DNA from: Bacteroides sp.
Lineage (GTDB): Bacteria > Bacteroidota > Bacteroidia > Bacteroidales > Bacteroidaceae
Length of the DNA stretch: 37,031 nt
Assembly: GCA_021201335.1 (NCBI GenBank)
Contig: JAJQFD010000003.1
Location: 1 to 37,031, forward strand
Direction of reading: 5' to 3'
A program made the translations under genes and the position numbers. A model generated the notes under the pieces. The model made no database searches, was not told where the DNA came from, and worked only from the letters and a program-made list of their open reading frames with translations. Of this stretch, positions 6,563 through 15,601 are shown piece by piece. Positions within the stretch are counted from its first letter, which is position 1, and each line of letters begins with the position of its first letter.

Positions 6563-7694
6563 ATGTTTACAACAAGAATCTGTTTATTGACGCTTAGCAC
6601 ATTAATGATTGCCTGCGGGCAAAAAACTACCCCGGTAAATAATGAATTAACGATGGTAGTTGGTACGTATACCGATGCGGGCAGCAAAGGTATTTACACT
6701 TTCCGGTTTAGCCAGGAAGAGGCAGAATGCACCCCCCCTAAGCCATGCCGAAATCTCTAATCCTTCTTATCTGACAATCTCCGGCAATAATAAATTTGTT
6801 TATGCCGTTAGTGAGCATGGGAATGGCCAGGAAGCAATAACGGCTTTCGGATTGAACACCAATCAGGGAACTCTTCAATTCCTGAATGTTCAGCCGGCAA
6901 TGGGAGCTGATCCCTGTTATATTACTACTAATGGTAAAAATATAGTTACAGCCAATTACAGCGGCGGTAGTGTTTCTGTTTTCCCGATTGCAACAGACGG
7001 ATCTTTATTACCTGCCTCGGATGTCGTTCATTTTGTAGGATCAGGACCCGACAAAGACCGTCAGGAAAAATCGCATGTTCATTGTGTTACCTTCAGTCCG
7101 GATGGAAAGTTTTTGTTTGCCAACGACCTGGGAACGGATAAAATCTATAAATTCAACGTTAATACCCAAGCGGATGCCAAGAACAAGGAAAAGCTATTGG
7201 AAATCGGTATACCGCCTGCTTTCTCTGTAACTCCTGAATCCGGTCCGCGACACCTCACTTTTACGCCTGATGGGAACTATGCTTATTTGATCAACGAACT
7301 CTCGGGACAGGTCACCGCCTTTCAATATAAGGAGGGCAATTTAACGGAAATGCAATCCATTGCTGCCGATACGGTAAATGCCCGTGGCAGTGCGGATATC
7401 CATGTCAGTCCCGACGGCAAATTCGTATATGCCAGCACTCGTCTGGAAGCGGATGGAGTAGCCATTTTCAAGATTGACGGTCAGACCGGAAAATTGACCA
7501 AAGCGGGTTTTCAACTAACAGGCAAACACCCCCGGAATTTTATCATTACGCCAAACGGGAAATTATTATTGGTAGCCTGCAGGGATAAAAATGCAATTGA
7601 AGTTTATCAGAGGGAAATCGAGACGGGATTATTGACCTATCTCGATAAAGATATTCTTTTGAATAAGCCGGTTTGTATTAAGTTTGCTCATTAA
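6563..7694 (+). pseudogene. 6-phosphogluconolactonase-like beta-propeller lipoprotein, frameshifted
   Basis: The first frame (ATG 6563) gives a lipoprotein signal with lipobox LMIACG, then TMVVGTYTDAGSKGIYTFRF, and stops at 6760. The family sequence continues in another frame from AEISNPSYLTISGNNKFVYA to the stop at 7694, through blades such as HCVTFSPDGKFLFANDLGTD, GPRHLTFTPDGNYAYLIN and HPRNFIITPNGKLLLVAC. The join lies in a run of seven C near 6730-6737; six C would restore TPLSHAEIS and give a protein of about 377 residues, normal for the Pgl/YbhE lactonase family. Cytoplasmic members hydrolyse 6-phosphogluconolactone; Bacteroidales lipoprotein members have an uncertain substrate. The cause may be a true mutation, slippage in poly-C, or a sequencing error. 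Apart from this one base the gene looks whole. Confidence 0.88.
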
Positions 7695-7745
7695 AGGGTG
7701 TAAAAAGGAAAAACTTATCCCGATCAGGGGGGAAATGTTATTTCT

Positions 7746-8687
7746 TCAGAAAAGATTCCTGAAAAAGCCCCCTACTGCTTTAAACGATGAATTCTTAATC
7801 TGTGTAAAGCCCTCTTTTGCCAGGGCCGGGAATGCTTTTACTGACATTCGAATGGCTTCTCTCCGGGCTTCTTTTCTGAGCTTTTCGTTTTCTTTCCGGC
7901 TGGTTATTCTCGCCGTACCTTTTCGGATATAGCTTTTTGTGACGTAGCCAATTCGCATCGTCATGAGGGCAGAGAGTCCTCCATCCATTGCCGAACGAAG
8001 CAGTACAGCCGGAATATTGACGCTGTTCAGAATAGCAGAAAAGTCTATTTCTTCGAGAAAACCTTCCGAAAGATCTGTTATAAACGAAGCCAGTAGCACT
8101 TCAAAATAGAGCCTTACCAATTGGGCGTAGGTAGGACGGAAGCCCGAAAGACGGACAATCTCATGAATCAACCGGAAATTGATAATGATACTGGTAATGA
8201 AATCAAACCGACCGTTCTGAGAAAGGGCAGTGATGATGAGAATGGATAAAGCTCGCTCCCGGATGGAAGCATCGATCAATTTCATGCGATGATTGATTTC
8301 TTCCGTTATAATTTCTGCGAGCAGAGTGGTGTTTTCGTTTCCATTTTCCAGTTTGCGGAGTAAGGCTTTCTGATGATTTCTTCGATCGGCTGCATTTTCA
8401 ATATGCCGGCTGTTGCGGGCAATGAGTAAACCATATTTATACAATTCATCCTTCTCCGTTGGAAGATTCTTTACATGAAGTGCCGGAGTAGAGGGTGCAT
8501 TCATTATCCGGAGAAGTGGCAAGACGACCAGCCAGAAAAGTAATCCCAGTAGTACCAGATAAAAGGCATAGCCCACATAAACATGCAGGTTCATCAGCTT
8601 GTCGCCAATAAGAATAATGTTGCCCATTAGTATAACCACCACAATAGCAACAATGGCAATAATCAATAACACAACATTCCTTTTCAT
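7746..8687 (-). CDS. DUF697-family membrane protein
   Basis: The 313-residue protein has two membrane segments near the N-terminus (about residues 5-27 and 38-63), a charged middle region rich in Arg and Glu, and a C-terminal DUF697-like domain with ALSQNGRFDFITSIIINFRL and GFRPTYAQLVRLYFEVLL, followed by small-residue-rich helices (about 200-255). DUF697 is also found in E. coli YcjF; its biochemical role is unknown. It is the last gene of the hpt-adk-obgE-pgeF-B3/4 operon, 12 bp after the B3/4 gene, and converges on the lactonase. I see no convincing terminator in the 51-bp gap. Confidence 0.82.
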   Translation of the reverse strand: MKRNVVLLIIAIVAIVVVILMGNIILIGDKLMNLHVYVGYAFYLVLLGLLFWLVVLPLLRIMNAPSTPALHVKNLPTEKDELYKYGLLIARNSRHIENAADRRNHQKALLRKLENGNENTTLLAEIITEEINHRMKLIDASIRERALSILIITALSQNGRFDFITSIIINFRLIHEIVRLSGFRPTYAQLVRLYFEVLLASFITDLSEGFLEEIDFSAILNSVNIPAVLLRSAMDGGLSALMTMRIGYVTKSYIRKGTARITSRKENEKLRKEARREAIRMSVKAFPALAKEGFTQIKNSSFKAVGGFFRNLF

Positions 8688-8699
8688 GCTTCTCTCCGT

Positions 8700-9362
8700 T
8701 TAAAAATACAAGATAGTTCCTCCGTCGGATGCCGCGTAAGCAACCAAAAGATACTGGATCATCTCTGCTGCTTGCTGTAGCTCTCCTTTTCCATTATACC
8801 CATTTACAATCGCCAGCATATGGCGTGTAGATAAGTCCATTTTAGTCCGTTCCTCATCACTGGTAGGAGTTCCGATTCCTCCCTGTGCATCCCGGTAAAC
8901 TGGTAAACCTTCAATATTCAACATTCCACGGCCGATTGCTTCAAAAGATTCACCTGCCTTTCCGATTCCGAGTTCGAGGTGTTTTCCGTCTATTTTATCT
9001 GCATCGAATCCACCGATAGAATATCCCGTTTTTAAAGATACTAAATTGATTATATCCACCAAAGTATCAATCTGATAAAGTGGAATATTCCGCATCAACC
9101 GACGGCGCAATGCTTCGGCAGAAGGCCTGTAACGATTCGGGTCTTTTCCACAACGTTTGTATGCTTCACGGGTTGCCGCAATTACCGGTTGACGTTTGAT
9201 ATCTTCCAATGTAGTGGTAGCTAGTAACTCTCCGGTAAAAGAGTTGATTTCAGTCCACAAATCCTCACAAAAAGAGGTATTGGTTACTTCTGCATAAACA
9301 GCTGCCCCAGCAAATACCGGGCATGCCTCTTTTATTTCCGTTGATACAGTAATGGTAAACAT
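8700..9362 (-). CDS. B3/B4 tRNA-binding domain protein
   Basis: The 220-residue protein is a free-standing B3/B4 domain, the editing domain found inside the beta subunit of phenylalanyl-tRNA synthetase. Visible family signs are TREAYKRCGKDPNRYRPSAE (about residues 66-85), LRRRLMRNIPLYQIDTLVD, NLVSLKTGYSIGGFDADKI and the C-terminal GGIGTPTSDEERTKMDLSTR. Free-standing versions are proposed to hydrolyse mischarged tRNA or to bind amino acids, but the role of this subgroup is not established. No synthetase catalytic domain is present. It lies 18 bp after pgeF and 12 bp before the DUF697 gene in the same operon. Confidence 0.88.
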   Translation of the reverse strand: MFTITVSTEIKEACPVFAGAAVYAEVTNTSFCEDLWTEINSFTGELLATTTLEDIKRQPVIAATREAYKRCGKDPNRYRPSAEALRRRLMRNIPLYQIDTLVDIINLVSLKTGYSIGGFDADKIDGKHLELGIGKAGESFEAIGRGMLNIEGLPVYRDAQGGIGTPTSDEERTKMDLSTRHMLAIVNGYNGKGELQQAAEMIQYLLVAYAASDGGTILYF

Positions 9363-9380
9363 TCTTTTATAGCACTTTAA

Positions 9381-10190
9381 TCAGATTAACATGATACCCG
9401 AAAGTATACGCCCGGAGTTAATACCTAAGCGACGGGCAGAGAAGAATTCTTTATCCTGTGTATAGGTGCAGATTCCGGATAGTTGTATTTGCTTCTCCGG
9501 AATTCCGAAGTCCAATAACTGAATACGATTGGCTTCACAAAGATCAATATGATGTTTTTCCGTTGTTTCATTCCAAAAAGAGATACGAGAAAGATCAAAG
9601 CCTTTATCCCGGAAAGTTTCATAAACTTCTTCTCCTACCTCAAAACAAGACACAGAAATACCGGGGCCAATAGTCGCAACCATATTTTCAGCAGAAGAAC
9701 CATACAAAGATTGCATTTGATGCAAAACTTGGGATGTTATCCTCTGCACCGTTCCTCGCCATCCGGCATGTATAGCGGCAACTGATCCAGATTCCCAGTC
9801 GTACAGCAGCAGAGGAATACAATCCGCCGTTGAGATACAAATACAATATCCGGGGACGTCGGTAATAACTGCATCTACTTCCTGCAATTTATTTTGTTGC
9901 TCATCAGGCGATAAATCCATAAATGCCTGATCGATGACGCAGATATCCGTACCATGCACCTGGCGGGGAATAATCAATTGCCTAAAAGAAGCTGGAAAAG
10001 TTTTCATTAATCTTTTCTGATTGCTTATTACCTTCTCCCGATCATCTCCACAATAAGGTGAACAATTGAAAGAAGCATACGAGCCCTCACTGACTCCTCC
10101 GTTTCGGGTAGTCACAAAATGAAAAATGTTGGGGTACGCACTCAGTAGTTCGTAACCCAACATTCTTTTATCAGATGTTAATGAAATCAT
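9381..10190 (-). CDS. pgeF: Purine nucleoside phosphorylase / polyphenol oxidase family (YfiH/LACC1) protein
   Basis: The 269-residue protein belongs to the YfiH/DUF152 family. It has [29 protein letters not shown] and the zinc-binding HAGWRGTV, with the final Cys-His pattern [16 protein letters not shown]. Family members have been shown to act as purine nucleoside phosphorylases and adenosine deaminases, and E. coli YfiH (PgeF) corrects errors in peptidoglycan precursors; older annotations say laccase. I chose ATG 10190 because it overlaps the obgE stop as ATGA, a usual coupling arrangement; a TTG at 10199 is the only longer option. It sits in an operon with hpt and adk, which fits a purine-related role. 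Confidence 0.9.
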   Translation of the reverse strand: MISLTSDKRMLGYELLSAYPNIFHFVTTRNGGVSEGSYASFNCSPYCGDDREKVISNQKRLMKTFPASFRQLIIPRQVHGTDICVIDQAFMDLSPDEQQNKLQEVDAVITDVPGYCICISTADCIPLLLYDWESGSVAAIHAGWRGTVQRITSQVLHQMQSLYGSSAENMVATIGPGISVSCFEVGEEVYETFRDKGFDLSRISFWNETTEKHHIDLCEANRIQLLDFGIPEKQIQLSGICTYTQDKEFFSARRLGINSGRILSGIMLI

Positions 10191-11350
10191 TCTTCCCAAT
10201 CTTCTTCTTCATATTCGTATTCAAAGTCATCGCCGTCTTCGTCATCCTCATATTCATAAGCAAAGTCTTCATCTTCACCTTGTGCCTTCAATTCGTCTTT
10301 CAGCCGATTGACATCTTTCGGACGGTGGGCGATGACTACTACTTCAATCTTATTACTTTCTTTATTTAATTCTTCCCAAAGAATATCTTTTAAAACAGAT
10401 ATTCCAAACCCTGTAATGGAAGATATAAATATATGTGGAATACCTTCCGGCAAATCCAGTTCAATTTCATCCATTAATTCCTGGTCGAGCATGTCACTTT
10501 TAGTTATGGCTAATACCCGCTGTTTGTCGAGCATTTCCGGGTTAAATGTACGAAGTTCATTGAGTAATATTTCATACTCTTTGCGTATATCATCACTATC
10601 GGCCGGAACCATAAAAAGCAATAAAGAGTTTCGTTCAATGTGACGCAGAAAACGAAGTCCCAACCCTTTTCCTTCGCTTGCTCCTTCAATAATACCGGGT
10701 ATATCCGCCATCACAAAAGATTTTCCATCGCGATAAGATACAATGCCCAGGTTCGGTTCCAGCGTAGTAAACGGATAGTCCGCTATTTTAGGTTTCGCTG
10801 CAGAAACAGCCGACAGCAGAGTGGATTTTCCAGCATTGGGGAATCCAACCAGCCCAACATCGGCCAACAGCTTTAACTCCATTATAACAGTTAACTCCTG
10901 CATTGGTTCACCTGGTTGTGCAAAACGGGGAGCCTGACGCGTGGCTGTACGGAAGTGCCAGTTTCCCAAACCACCACGCCCCCCTTTCAGAAGGACTACT
11001 TCCTGTTCATGCTCGGTGACATCGCAAATATATTCACCTGCTTCGGCATTGTAAACCACTGTTCCACAGGGTACTTCTATGACCTTATCTTCGCCATCTT
11101 TACCAAAGCTCCGACTCTTACTCCCAGATTCACCATGTCCGGCCAATATGTGGCGTTCGTATTTTAAATGAAGGAGAGTCCAATAGTTTCGGTTACCACG
11201 CAATATAACATGGCCTCCTCTTCCTCCATCTCCACCGTCGGGACCGCCATTGGGTACATATTTCTCCCGGCGCATATGTGTAGAGCCTCTCCCCCCTTTA
11301 CCAGAGCGGCAGTATATCTTTACATAATCAACGAAATTAGATTCAGCCAT
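10187..11350 (-). CDS. obgE: GTPase Obg
   Basis: The 387-residue protein has the glycine-rich Obg fold (residues 1-158, with [15 protein letters not shown] and [11 protein letters not shown]), then a G domain: P-loop GFPNAGKST at 169-177, DIPG at 216-219, TKSD further on. The C-terminus after about residue 335 is very acidic, with long Asp/Glu/Tyr stretches, as in many Bacteroidales Obg proteins. Obg binds the 50S subunit and acts in ribosome assembly and the stringent response. It lies 37 bp after adk and overlaps pgeF by four bases. Confidence 0.98.
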   Translation of the reverse strand: MAESNFVDYVKIYCRSGKGGRGSTHMRREKYVPNGGPDGGDGGRGGHVILRGNRNYWTLLHLKYERHILAGHGESGSKSRSFGKDGEDKVIEVPCGTVVYNAEAGEYICDVTEHEQEVVLLKGGRGGLGNWHFRTATRQAPRFAQPGEPMQELTVIMELKLLADVGLVGFPNAGKSTLLSAVSAAKPKIADYPFTTLEPNLGIVSYRDGKSFVMADIPGIIEGASEGKGLGLRFLRHIERNSLLLFMVPADSDDIRKEYEILLNELRTFNPEMLDKQRVLAITKSDMLDQELMDEIELDLPEGIPHIFISSITGFGISVLKDILWEELNKESNKIEVVVIAHRPKDVNRLKDELKAQGEDEDFAYEYEDDEDGDDFEYEYEEEDWEE

Positions 11351-11387
11351 AATTATAGAATTTAGGAGTTAGTAGTTGAGAATAATA

Positions 11388-11963
11388 TTATTTCGCTACC
11401 CTCTTTATCCCTTCGGTAATTTGGGCAGTAATTTCTTCCAATCGTCCATATCCTTCGATATGGCAATATTTACCTTCTTTTTTATACCAATCTACCAAAG
11501 GAGCTGTTTGAGTTTGATATACTAAAAGACGTTTTTTAATTGTTTCTTCATTGTCATCAGCCCGACCGGATTCTTTTCCGCGTTTAATCAAACGTATCAT
11601 CAATTCCTCTTCCGGTACATCCAGGTCGATCATTAAGGATACTTCCTGTCCTCTCTCTGCTAGCATTTTTTTCAACTCTTCCGCTTGAGCAATCGTGCGA
11701 GGGAATCCGTCAAAAATGACTCCTTTACTGTCCTTGAAATTATCCAAAACACTAGCCAGGATGCTGATCATCAAATCATCCGGGATCAATAGCCCCTGAT
11801 CTATATAACCTTTTGCGATCATCCCGAGTTCAGTTCCATTCTTTATTTCAGTCCGCAACACATCGCCAGTGGAGATATGATTCAATCCGAACTTTTCAAC
11901 AATACGTTCGCTCTGTGTTCCCTTTCCTGATCCGGGAGCACCAAAAATTACAATGTTAAGCAT
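11388..11963 (-). CDS. adk: Adenylate kinase
   Basis: The 191-residue protein converts AMP and ATP to two ADP. The P-loop GAPGSGKGT is at residues 8-16, HISTGDVLR is the AMP-binding segment, and DGFPRTIAQAEEL the conserved core. The lid is of the short type (GKESGRADDN) without zinc-binding cysteines. The length is near that of other Bacteroidetes short-lid enzymes. It lies 16 bp after hpt and 37 bp before obgE, so nucleotide salvage, energy charge and ribosome assembly genes share one transcript. Confidence 0.98.
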   Translation of the reverse strand: MLNIVIFGAPGSGKGTQSERIVEKFGLNHISTGDVLRTEIKNGTELGMIAKGYIDQGLLIPDDLMISILASVLDNFKDSKGVIFDGFPRTIAQAEELKKMLAERGQEVSLMIDLDVPEEELMIRLIKRGKESGRADDNEETIKKRLLVYQTQTAPLVDWYKKEGKYCHIEGYGRLEEITAQITEGIKRVAK

Positions 11964-11979
11964 GTTAGTACTTCGTTAG

Positions 11980-12519
11980 TTATTCTGTTACAATTGTATA
12001 GATATCAGGATAGTTTCGCCCAAAACCATCATAGTCCAGTCCGTAACCTACAATAAAATCATTTGGAATACGCATCGCAACATATTCCACATTGAGGTCT
12101 ACCTGTAATTTATCTGGTTTCAACAATAAGGAAGCAATATGTATTTCACGCGGACCGCGGGTACCTAATGATTCCAATAGGCGTTGCATGGTAAAACCTG
12201 TGTCCACGATATCTTCAATAATTATAATAACACGGTCGCTTATATCTTCATTAATCCCAATTACTTCTTTTATCATTCCTGTAGAAGTAACTCCCTGATA
12301 AGAAGCCAACTTTACAAAAGAAACCTCACATGGAATAGTGATTTTTTTCATCAAGTCGGCGGTAAACATAAAGGCACCGTTCAATACACTCAAGAAAAGT
12401 GGATTCTTCCCCGCAAAATCACGGTTAATCTCACTCGCCACCCGGGTAACTTCTTTTTGAATCTCTTCTGAACTGATGGAGATTGAAAAACGTTTATCTT
12501 TTATTTCAATGGTATTCAT
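11980..12519 (-). CDS. hpt: Hypoxanthine phosphoribosyltransferase
   Basis: From ATG 12519 the protein has 179 residues (a TTG two codons upstream is less likely). The PRPP-binding motif VIIIIEDIVDTGFTM is clear, as is LNGAFMFTADLM near the N-terminus and the C-terminal base-binding region FIVGYGLDYDGFGRNYPDIY. The enzyme makes IMP or GMP from hypoxanthine or guanine and PRPP. It is the first gene of the operon hpt-adk-obgE-pgeF-B3/4-DUF697, with a promoter candidate at 12545-12575. Confidence 0.97.
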   Translation of the reverse strand: MNTIEIKDKRFSISISSEEIQKEVTRVASEINRDFAGKNPLFLSVLNGAFMFTADLMKKITIPCEVSFVKLASYQGVTSTGMIKEVIGINEDISDRVIIIIEDIVDTGFTMQRLLESLGTRGPREIHIASLLLKPDKLQVDLNVEYVAMRIPNDFIVGYGLDYDGFGRNYPDIYTIVTE

Positions 12520-12544
12520 GACCAATATTTTTTCGAAAGCTGCG

Positions 12545-12575
12545 CAAAAGTAGTTCTTTAAATTGAGAATTGAAA
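12545..12575 (-). promoter_or_regulatory. Promoter candidate of the hpt operon
   Basis: On the minus strand TACTTTTG (12552-12545) fits the -7 consensus; 19 bp upstream is TTTC (12575-12572) in place of TTTG. The leader would be about 20 nt. Confidence 0.5.
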
Positions 12576-12590
12576 ATTGAATGTTGAAAA
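12563..12590. repeat. Four 7-bp units (TTGANAA-like)
   Basis: TTGAGAA, TTGAAAA, TTGAATG and TTGAAAA follow directly in the gap between hpt and the NAD(P)HX repair gene, overlapping the -33 region of the hpt promoter. Simple repeats of this type are frequent between genes in Bacteroidales. Confidence 0.6.
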
Positions 12591-12750
12591 TCAGGAACTG
12601 AGAACGAGAGTATTAACTATTATTTATTCTGTACCGTAATTTTAATGTATAAAGTGGAGAAGCAGAGAGATTTCTCTAATTTTGTATTTTCAACACTCCA
12701 TTTTCATTTTTTTCGTAAGTTTGTATCATTAAAATAAAAAATAAAGAAAC

Positions 12751-14265
12751 ATGAAAATATTTCCAGGCATTAGCCTCAAAGTACTGGACGAATATACCAT
12801 AGAGCACGAACCTATATCTTCTTTAGATTTGATGGAACGAGCTGCCCAAGCGTTTACCAATGCTGTTGTAGCCCAATGGCCTCATACAACTCCGGTAACC
12901 ATTTTTGCCGGGCCAGGTAATAACGGTGGAGATGCTCTTGCAGTAGCACGAATGTTACTGCAAATAGGGTATCAGGTAAATACTTTTCTTTTCAACCCCA
13001 AAGGAGAGCTCTCCGAGGAGTGTCAGACCAATAAGGAGCTTTTGGAAATGATAGATGATGTGGACTTTACCGAAGTAACCACACAATTTACGCCCCCACC
13101 CCTCACTAAAGATCATTTGGTTATCGATGGACTTTTCGGAATCGGATTAAACAAACCGTTGGCCGGCGGTTTCGCTGCTGTTGTAAAATATATTAATATA
13201 TCAAAAGCTACGGTGGTTGCCATAGACATGCCATCAGGGTTGATGACTGAAGATAATACGTTCAATAATCGAACTACCATCGTACATGCAGATTACACCT
13301 TCAGTATGCAATTGCCCAAACTGGCTTTTCTTTTTGCCGAAAATTATGACTTCGTAGGTGAATGGAAATTATTGGATATCGGACTCAGCCAAGAAGGTAT
13401 TGATGAAGAAGATACAGACTGCTACCTACTAGAGGAAAAAGATATAAAACCACTGATCAAACCCAGAAAGAAGTTTGCCCATAAAGGTATCTTCGGACAT
13501 GCGGCGCTTATTGCTGGTGCTTATGGAATGGCTGGATCAGCCATACTGGCAGCCAAAGCTTGTCTACGTTCGGGAGTGGGGTTATTAACCGTTCATACGC
13601 CTGCACTCAACAATAATATTCTGCAAACAGCCGTTCCGGAAGCTATTGTAGAGGCTGATATAAACGAATACTTTTTCACTTCACCCATTGATGCCGATGA
13701 TTATCAGGCGATATGTATCGGACCCGGATTGAAACAAAACAATGAAACGGAATTTGCTCTTCTTGAACAGATTAATAATTGTCAGACACCCATGGTTATA
13801 GATGCTGATGCATTAAATATTCTGGGAAAACATCGGCAAGCTTTAACTTCTATTCCGAAAGGCTCAATCCTCACTCCTCATCCCAAAGAATTGGAAAGAA
13901 TAACAGGTAAATGTCACAATTCCTTTGAACGGATGTCTAAAGCCTGTGAACTGGCACATAATTTTAAAGTATACATTGTTTTAAAAGGTGCATATACGGC
14001 AATTATCACTCCGCATGGTAAAATCTTCTTCAACCCGACAGGTAATCCGGGTATGGCAACAGCCGGAAGCGGAGATGTTCTTTCAGGTATCATATTGTCT
14101 CTGCTGGCACAAGGATACACACCGGAAGAAGCAGCTAAAACAGGCGTATATGTACATGGCATGGCCGGCGACCTTGCCAAAGAACAATTGGGAATGATGG
14201 GTATGAAAGCCGGAGATATTATTAGTGCATTGCCCACTGCATGGCAACACCTTAGTAGTCAGTAG
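12751..14265 (+). CDS. nnr: Bifunctional NAD(P)HX epimerase / ADP-dependent dehydratase
   Basis: The 504-residue fusion repairs damaged NADH and NADPH hydrates. The N-terminal epimerase (YjeF_N, about 1-215) has FAGPGNNGGDALAVARML and VVAIDMPSGL; the C-terminal kinase-like dehydratase (about 225-500) has HKGIFGHAALIAG, PMVIDADALNIL, LTPHPKELERITG and GSGDVLSGIILSLL. This domain order and length are normal for the bacterial fusion. It starts at ATG 12751. -7-like boxes are TAATTTTG (12677-12684) and TAAGTTTG (12716-12723), but neither has a good -33. It is divergent from the hpt operon. The DUF4831 gene follows with its own -7 box. Confidence 0.97.
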   Translation: MKIFPGISLKVLDEYTIEHEPISSLDLMERAAQAFTNAVVAQWPHTTPVTIFAGPGNNGGDALAVARMLLQIGYQVNTFLFNPKGELSEECQTNKELLEMIDDVDFTEVTTQFTPPPLTKDHLVIDGLFGIGLNKPLAGGFAAVVKYINISKATVVAIDMPSGLMTEDNTFNNRTTIVHADYTFSMQLPKLAFLFAENYDFVGEWKLLDIGLSQEGIDEEDTDCYLLEEKDIKPLIKPRKKFAHKGIFGHAALIAGAYGMAGSAILAAKACLRSGVGLLTVHTPALNNNILQTAVPEAIVEADINEYFFTSPIDADDYQAICIGPGLKQNNETEFALLEQINNCQTPMVIDADALNILGKHRQALTSIPKGSILTPHPKELERITGKCHNSFERMSKACELAHNFKVYIVLKGAYTAIITPHGKIFFNPTGNPGMATAGSGDVLSGIILSLLAQGYTPEEAAKTGVYVHGMAGDLAKEQLGMMGMKAGDIISALPTAWQHLSSQ

Positions 14266-14359
14266 TTAACTCTTTGTGTATTTTTCACAATCCCAGCGAG
14301 CGAAAATAGAACATCTTTCCTATCTTTGCTATTCACAACATATAAATTTAAAAACCAGC

Positions 14360-15412
14360 ATGAAAACATACATTCTAGGATTACTTTTATTATTATCTTC
14401 TTCTCTATATGCCCAAACGGAAGTTTTACAAGGTGTTACACGCGGAAAAGACTACGGTGTTGTATATACTTTACCCAAAACGGAAATTCATATAACAGTA
14501 AAAGCGAATAAAATAACTTATACACCTGGAGAATTCAGCCGCTATGCCGACAGGTATCTCCGATTAAATAATGTTTCCGGAGAAGCAGAGGTATATTGGG
14601 AATTAAGTAGTGTTGAAGCTGTGGCTGTAGGTGTGCCTGACGAAAACGAAACTTATTTCATCAAGATGAAAGATCGTACGTCAGCACCCTTAGTAGAGCT
14701 TACTGAAGATGGGCTTATCAAATCAATCAACGTGCCACTAGCTCCGAAAAGTCAGGAAAAAGCCCGGGTAGAAGAAAAATCTCAAGTCAGGAAATTAAAC
14801 CCGCGCGACTTCCTTACCGAAGAAATTTTAATGGCCAATTCTTCTGCAAAGATGGCTGAATTAACGTCCAAAGAAATATACAATATCCGCGAAAGCCGAA
14901 ATGCTTTGGTCCGCGGCCAGGCAGATAACATGCCTACTGACGGCGAACAACTTCGTTTGATGCTTGAAACTTTAGATTTACAGGAAAATGCTCTGTTGGA
15001 ATTGTTTTCCGGCACAAAAACGAAGGAAGAACAAACCTTTACTTTTAAAATAATTCCTGACAAAGAGTTTAAAGATGAAGTTGTATTTCGCTTTTCAAAG
15101 AAACTGGGAGTAACTGACAAGAGAAATCTGGCAGGCGAACCTTATTATTTTAATCTGACCGATTTGAAATCTATCAAAATTCCATTGGAAGACCCTAAAA
15201 AAACCAAGATAGAAGGAATTGCTTATAATGTTCCAGGTAGAGCCCAGATGACCATTACTAACAAAAAAGATTTTCTACTGGAAGGAGATTTATTAATCAC
15301 TCAATTCGGTATAATTGAATATCTGGCACCTACTTTATTTAATAAAAACTTAACAACTAAGGTTTACTTTAACCCAGAAAGTGGAAGTTTAAAAAAAGTG
15401 GAAAGAGAATAA
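14360..15412 (+). CDS. DUF4831 family protein, secreted
   Basis: From ATG 14360 the protein has 350 residues with a signal peptide (YILGLLLLLSSSLYAQ, cleavage after Ala-Gln region). The longer open frame from 14276 would add 28 residues before the signal and overlap the promoter, so I reject it. The body is typical DUF4831: TRGKDYGVVYTLPKTEIHI, FSRYADRYLRLNN, the central IRESRNALVRGQADNMPTDG and LEDPKKTKIEGIAYNVPGRA. The family is confined to Bacteroidetes and has no known function; the signal places it in the periplasm or outer membrane. A TATCTTTG -7 box at 14321-14328 lies 31 bp before the start. Confidence 0.88.
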   Translation: MKTYILGLLLLLSSSLYAQTEVLQGVTRGKDYGVVYTLPKTEIHITVKANKITYTPGEFSRYADRYLRLNNVSGEAEVYWELSSVEAVAVGVPDENETYFIKMKDRTSAPLVELTEDGLIKSINVPLAPKSQEKARVEEKSQVRKLNPRDFLTEEILMANSSAKMAELTSKEIYNIRESRNALVRGQADNMPTDGEQLRLMLETLDLQENALLELFSGTKTKEEQTFTFKIIPDKEFKDEVVFRFSKKLGVTDKRNLAGEPYYFNLTDLKSIKIPLEDPKKTKIEGIAYNVPGRAQMTITNKKDFLLEGDLLITQFGIIEYLAPTLFNKNLTTKVYFNPESGSLKKVERE

Positions 15413-15541
15413 ATCATTAAAAAAAATCATACACTATCTATATTTATTCCTCACGACAAATAACATTTTCCATCTTTGTAATTCATACAAATCGATATTC
15501 ACAATAATACAGCAAAAAAAATGTATTAATTTCTCTTTTCT

Positions 15542-15572
15542 TTTGGAGTTTAATTCATTTTACATATCTTTG
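15542..15572 (+). promoter_or_regulatory. Promoter of the BspA-like gene
   Basis: TTTG at 15542-15545, a 19-bp spacer and TATCTTTG at 15565-15572 match the Bacteroidetes consensus exactly. The leader is about 25 nt. Confidence 0.75.
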
Positions 15573-15601
15573 TTCCTGTAAATGTTTAAACACTATTACA
15601 A

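Noticed and set aside
13914..14237. Minus-strand 107-codon frame inside nnr
   Set aside because: It is a shadow of the well-conserved dehydratase domain on the plus strand.
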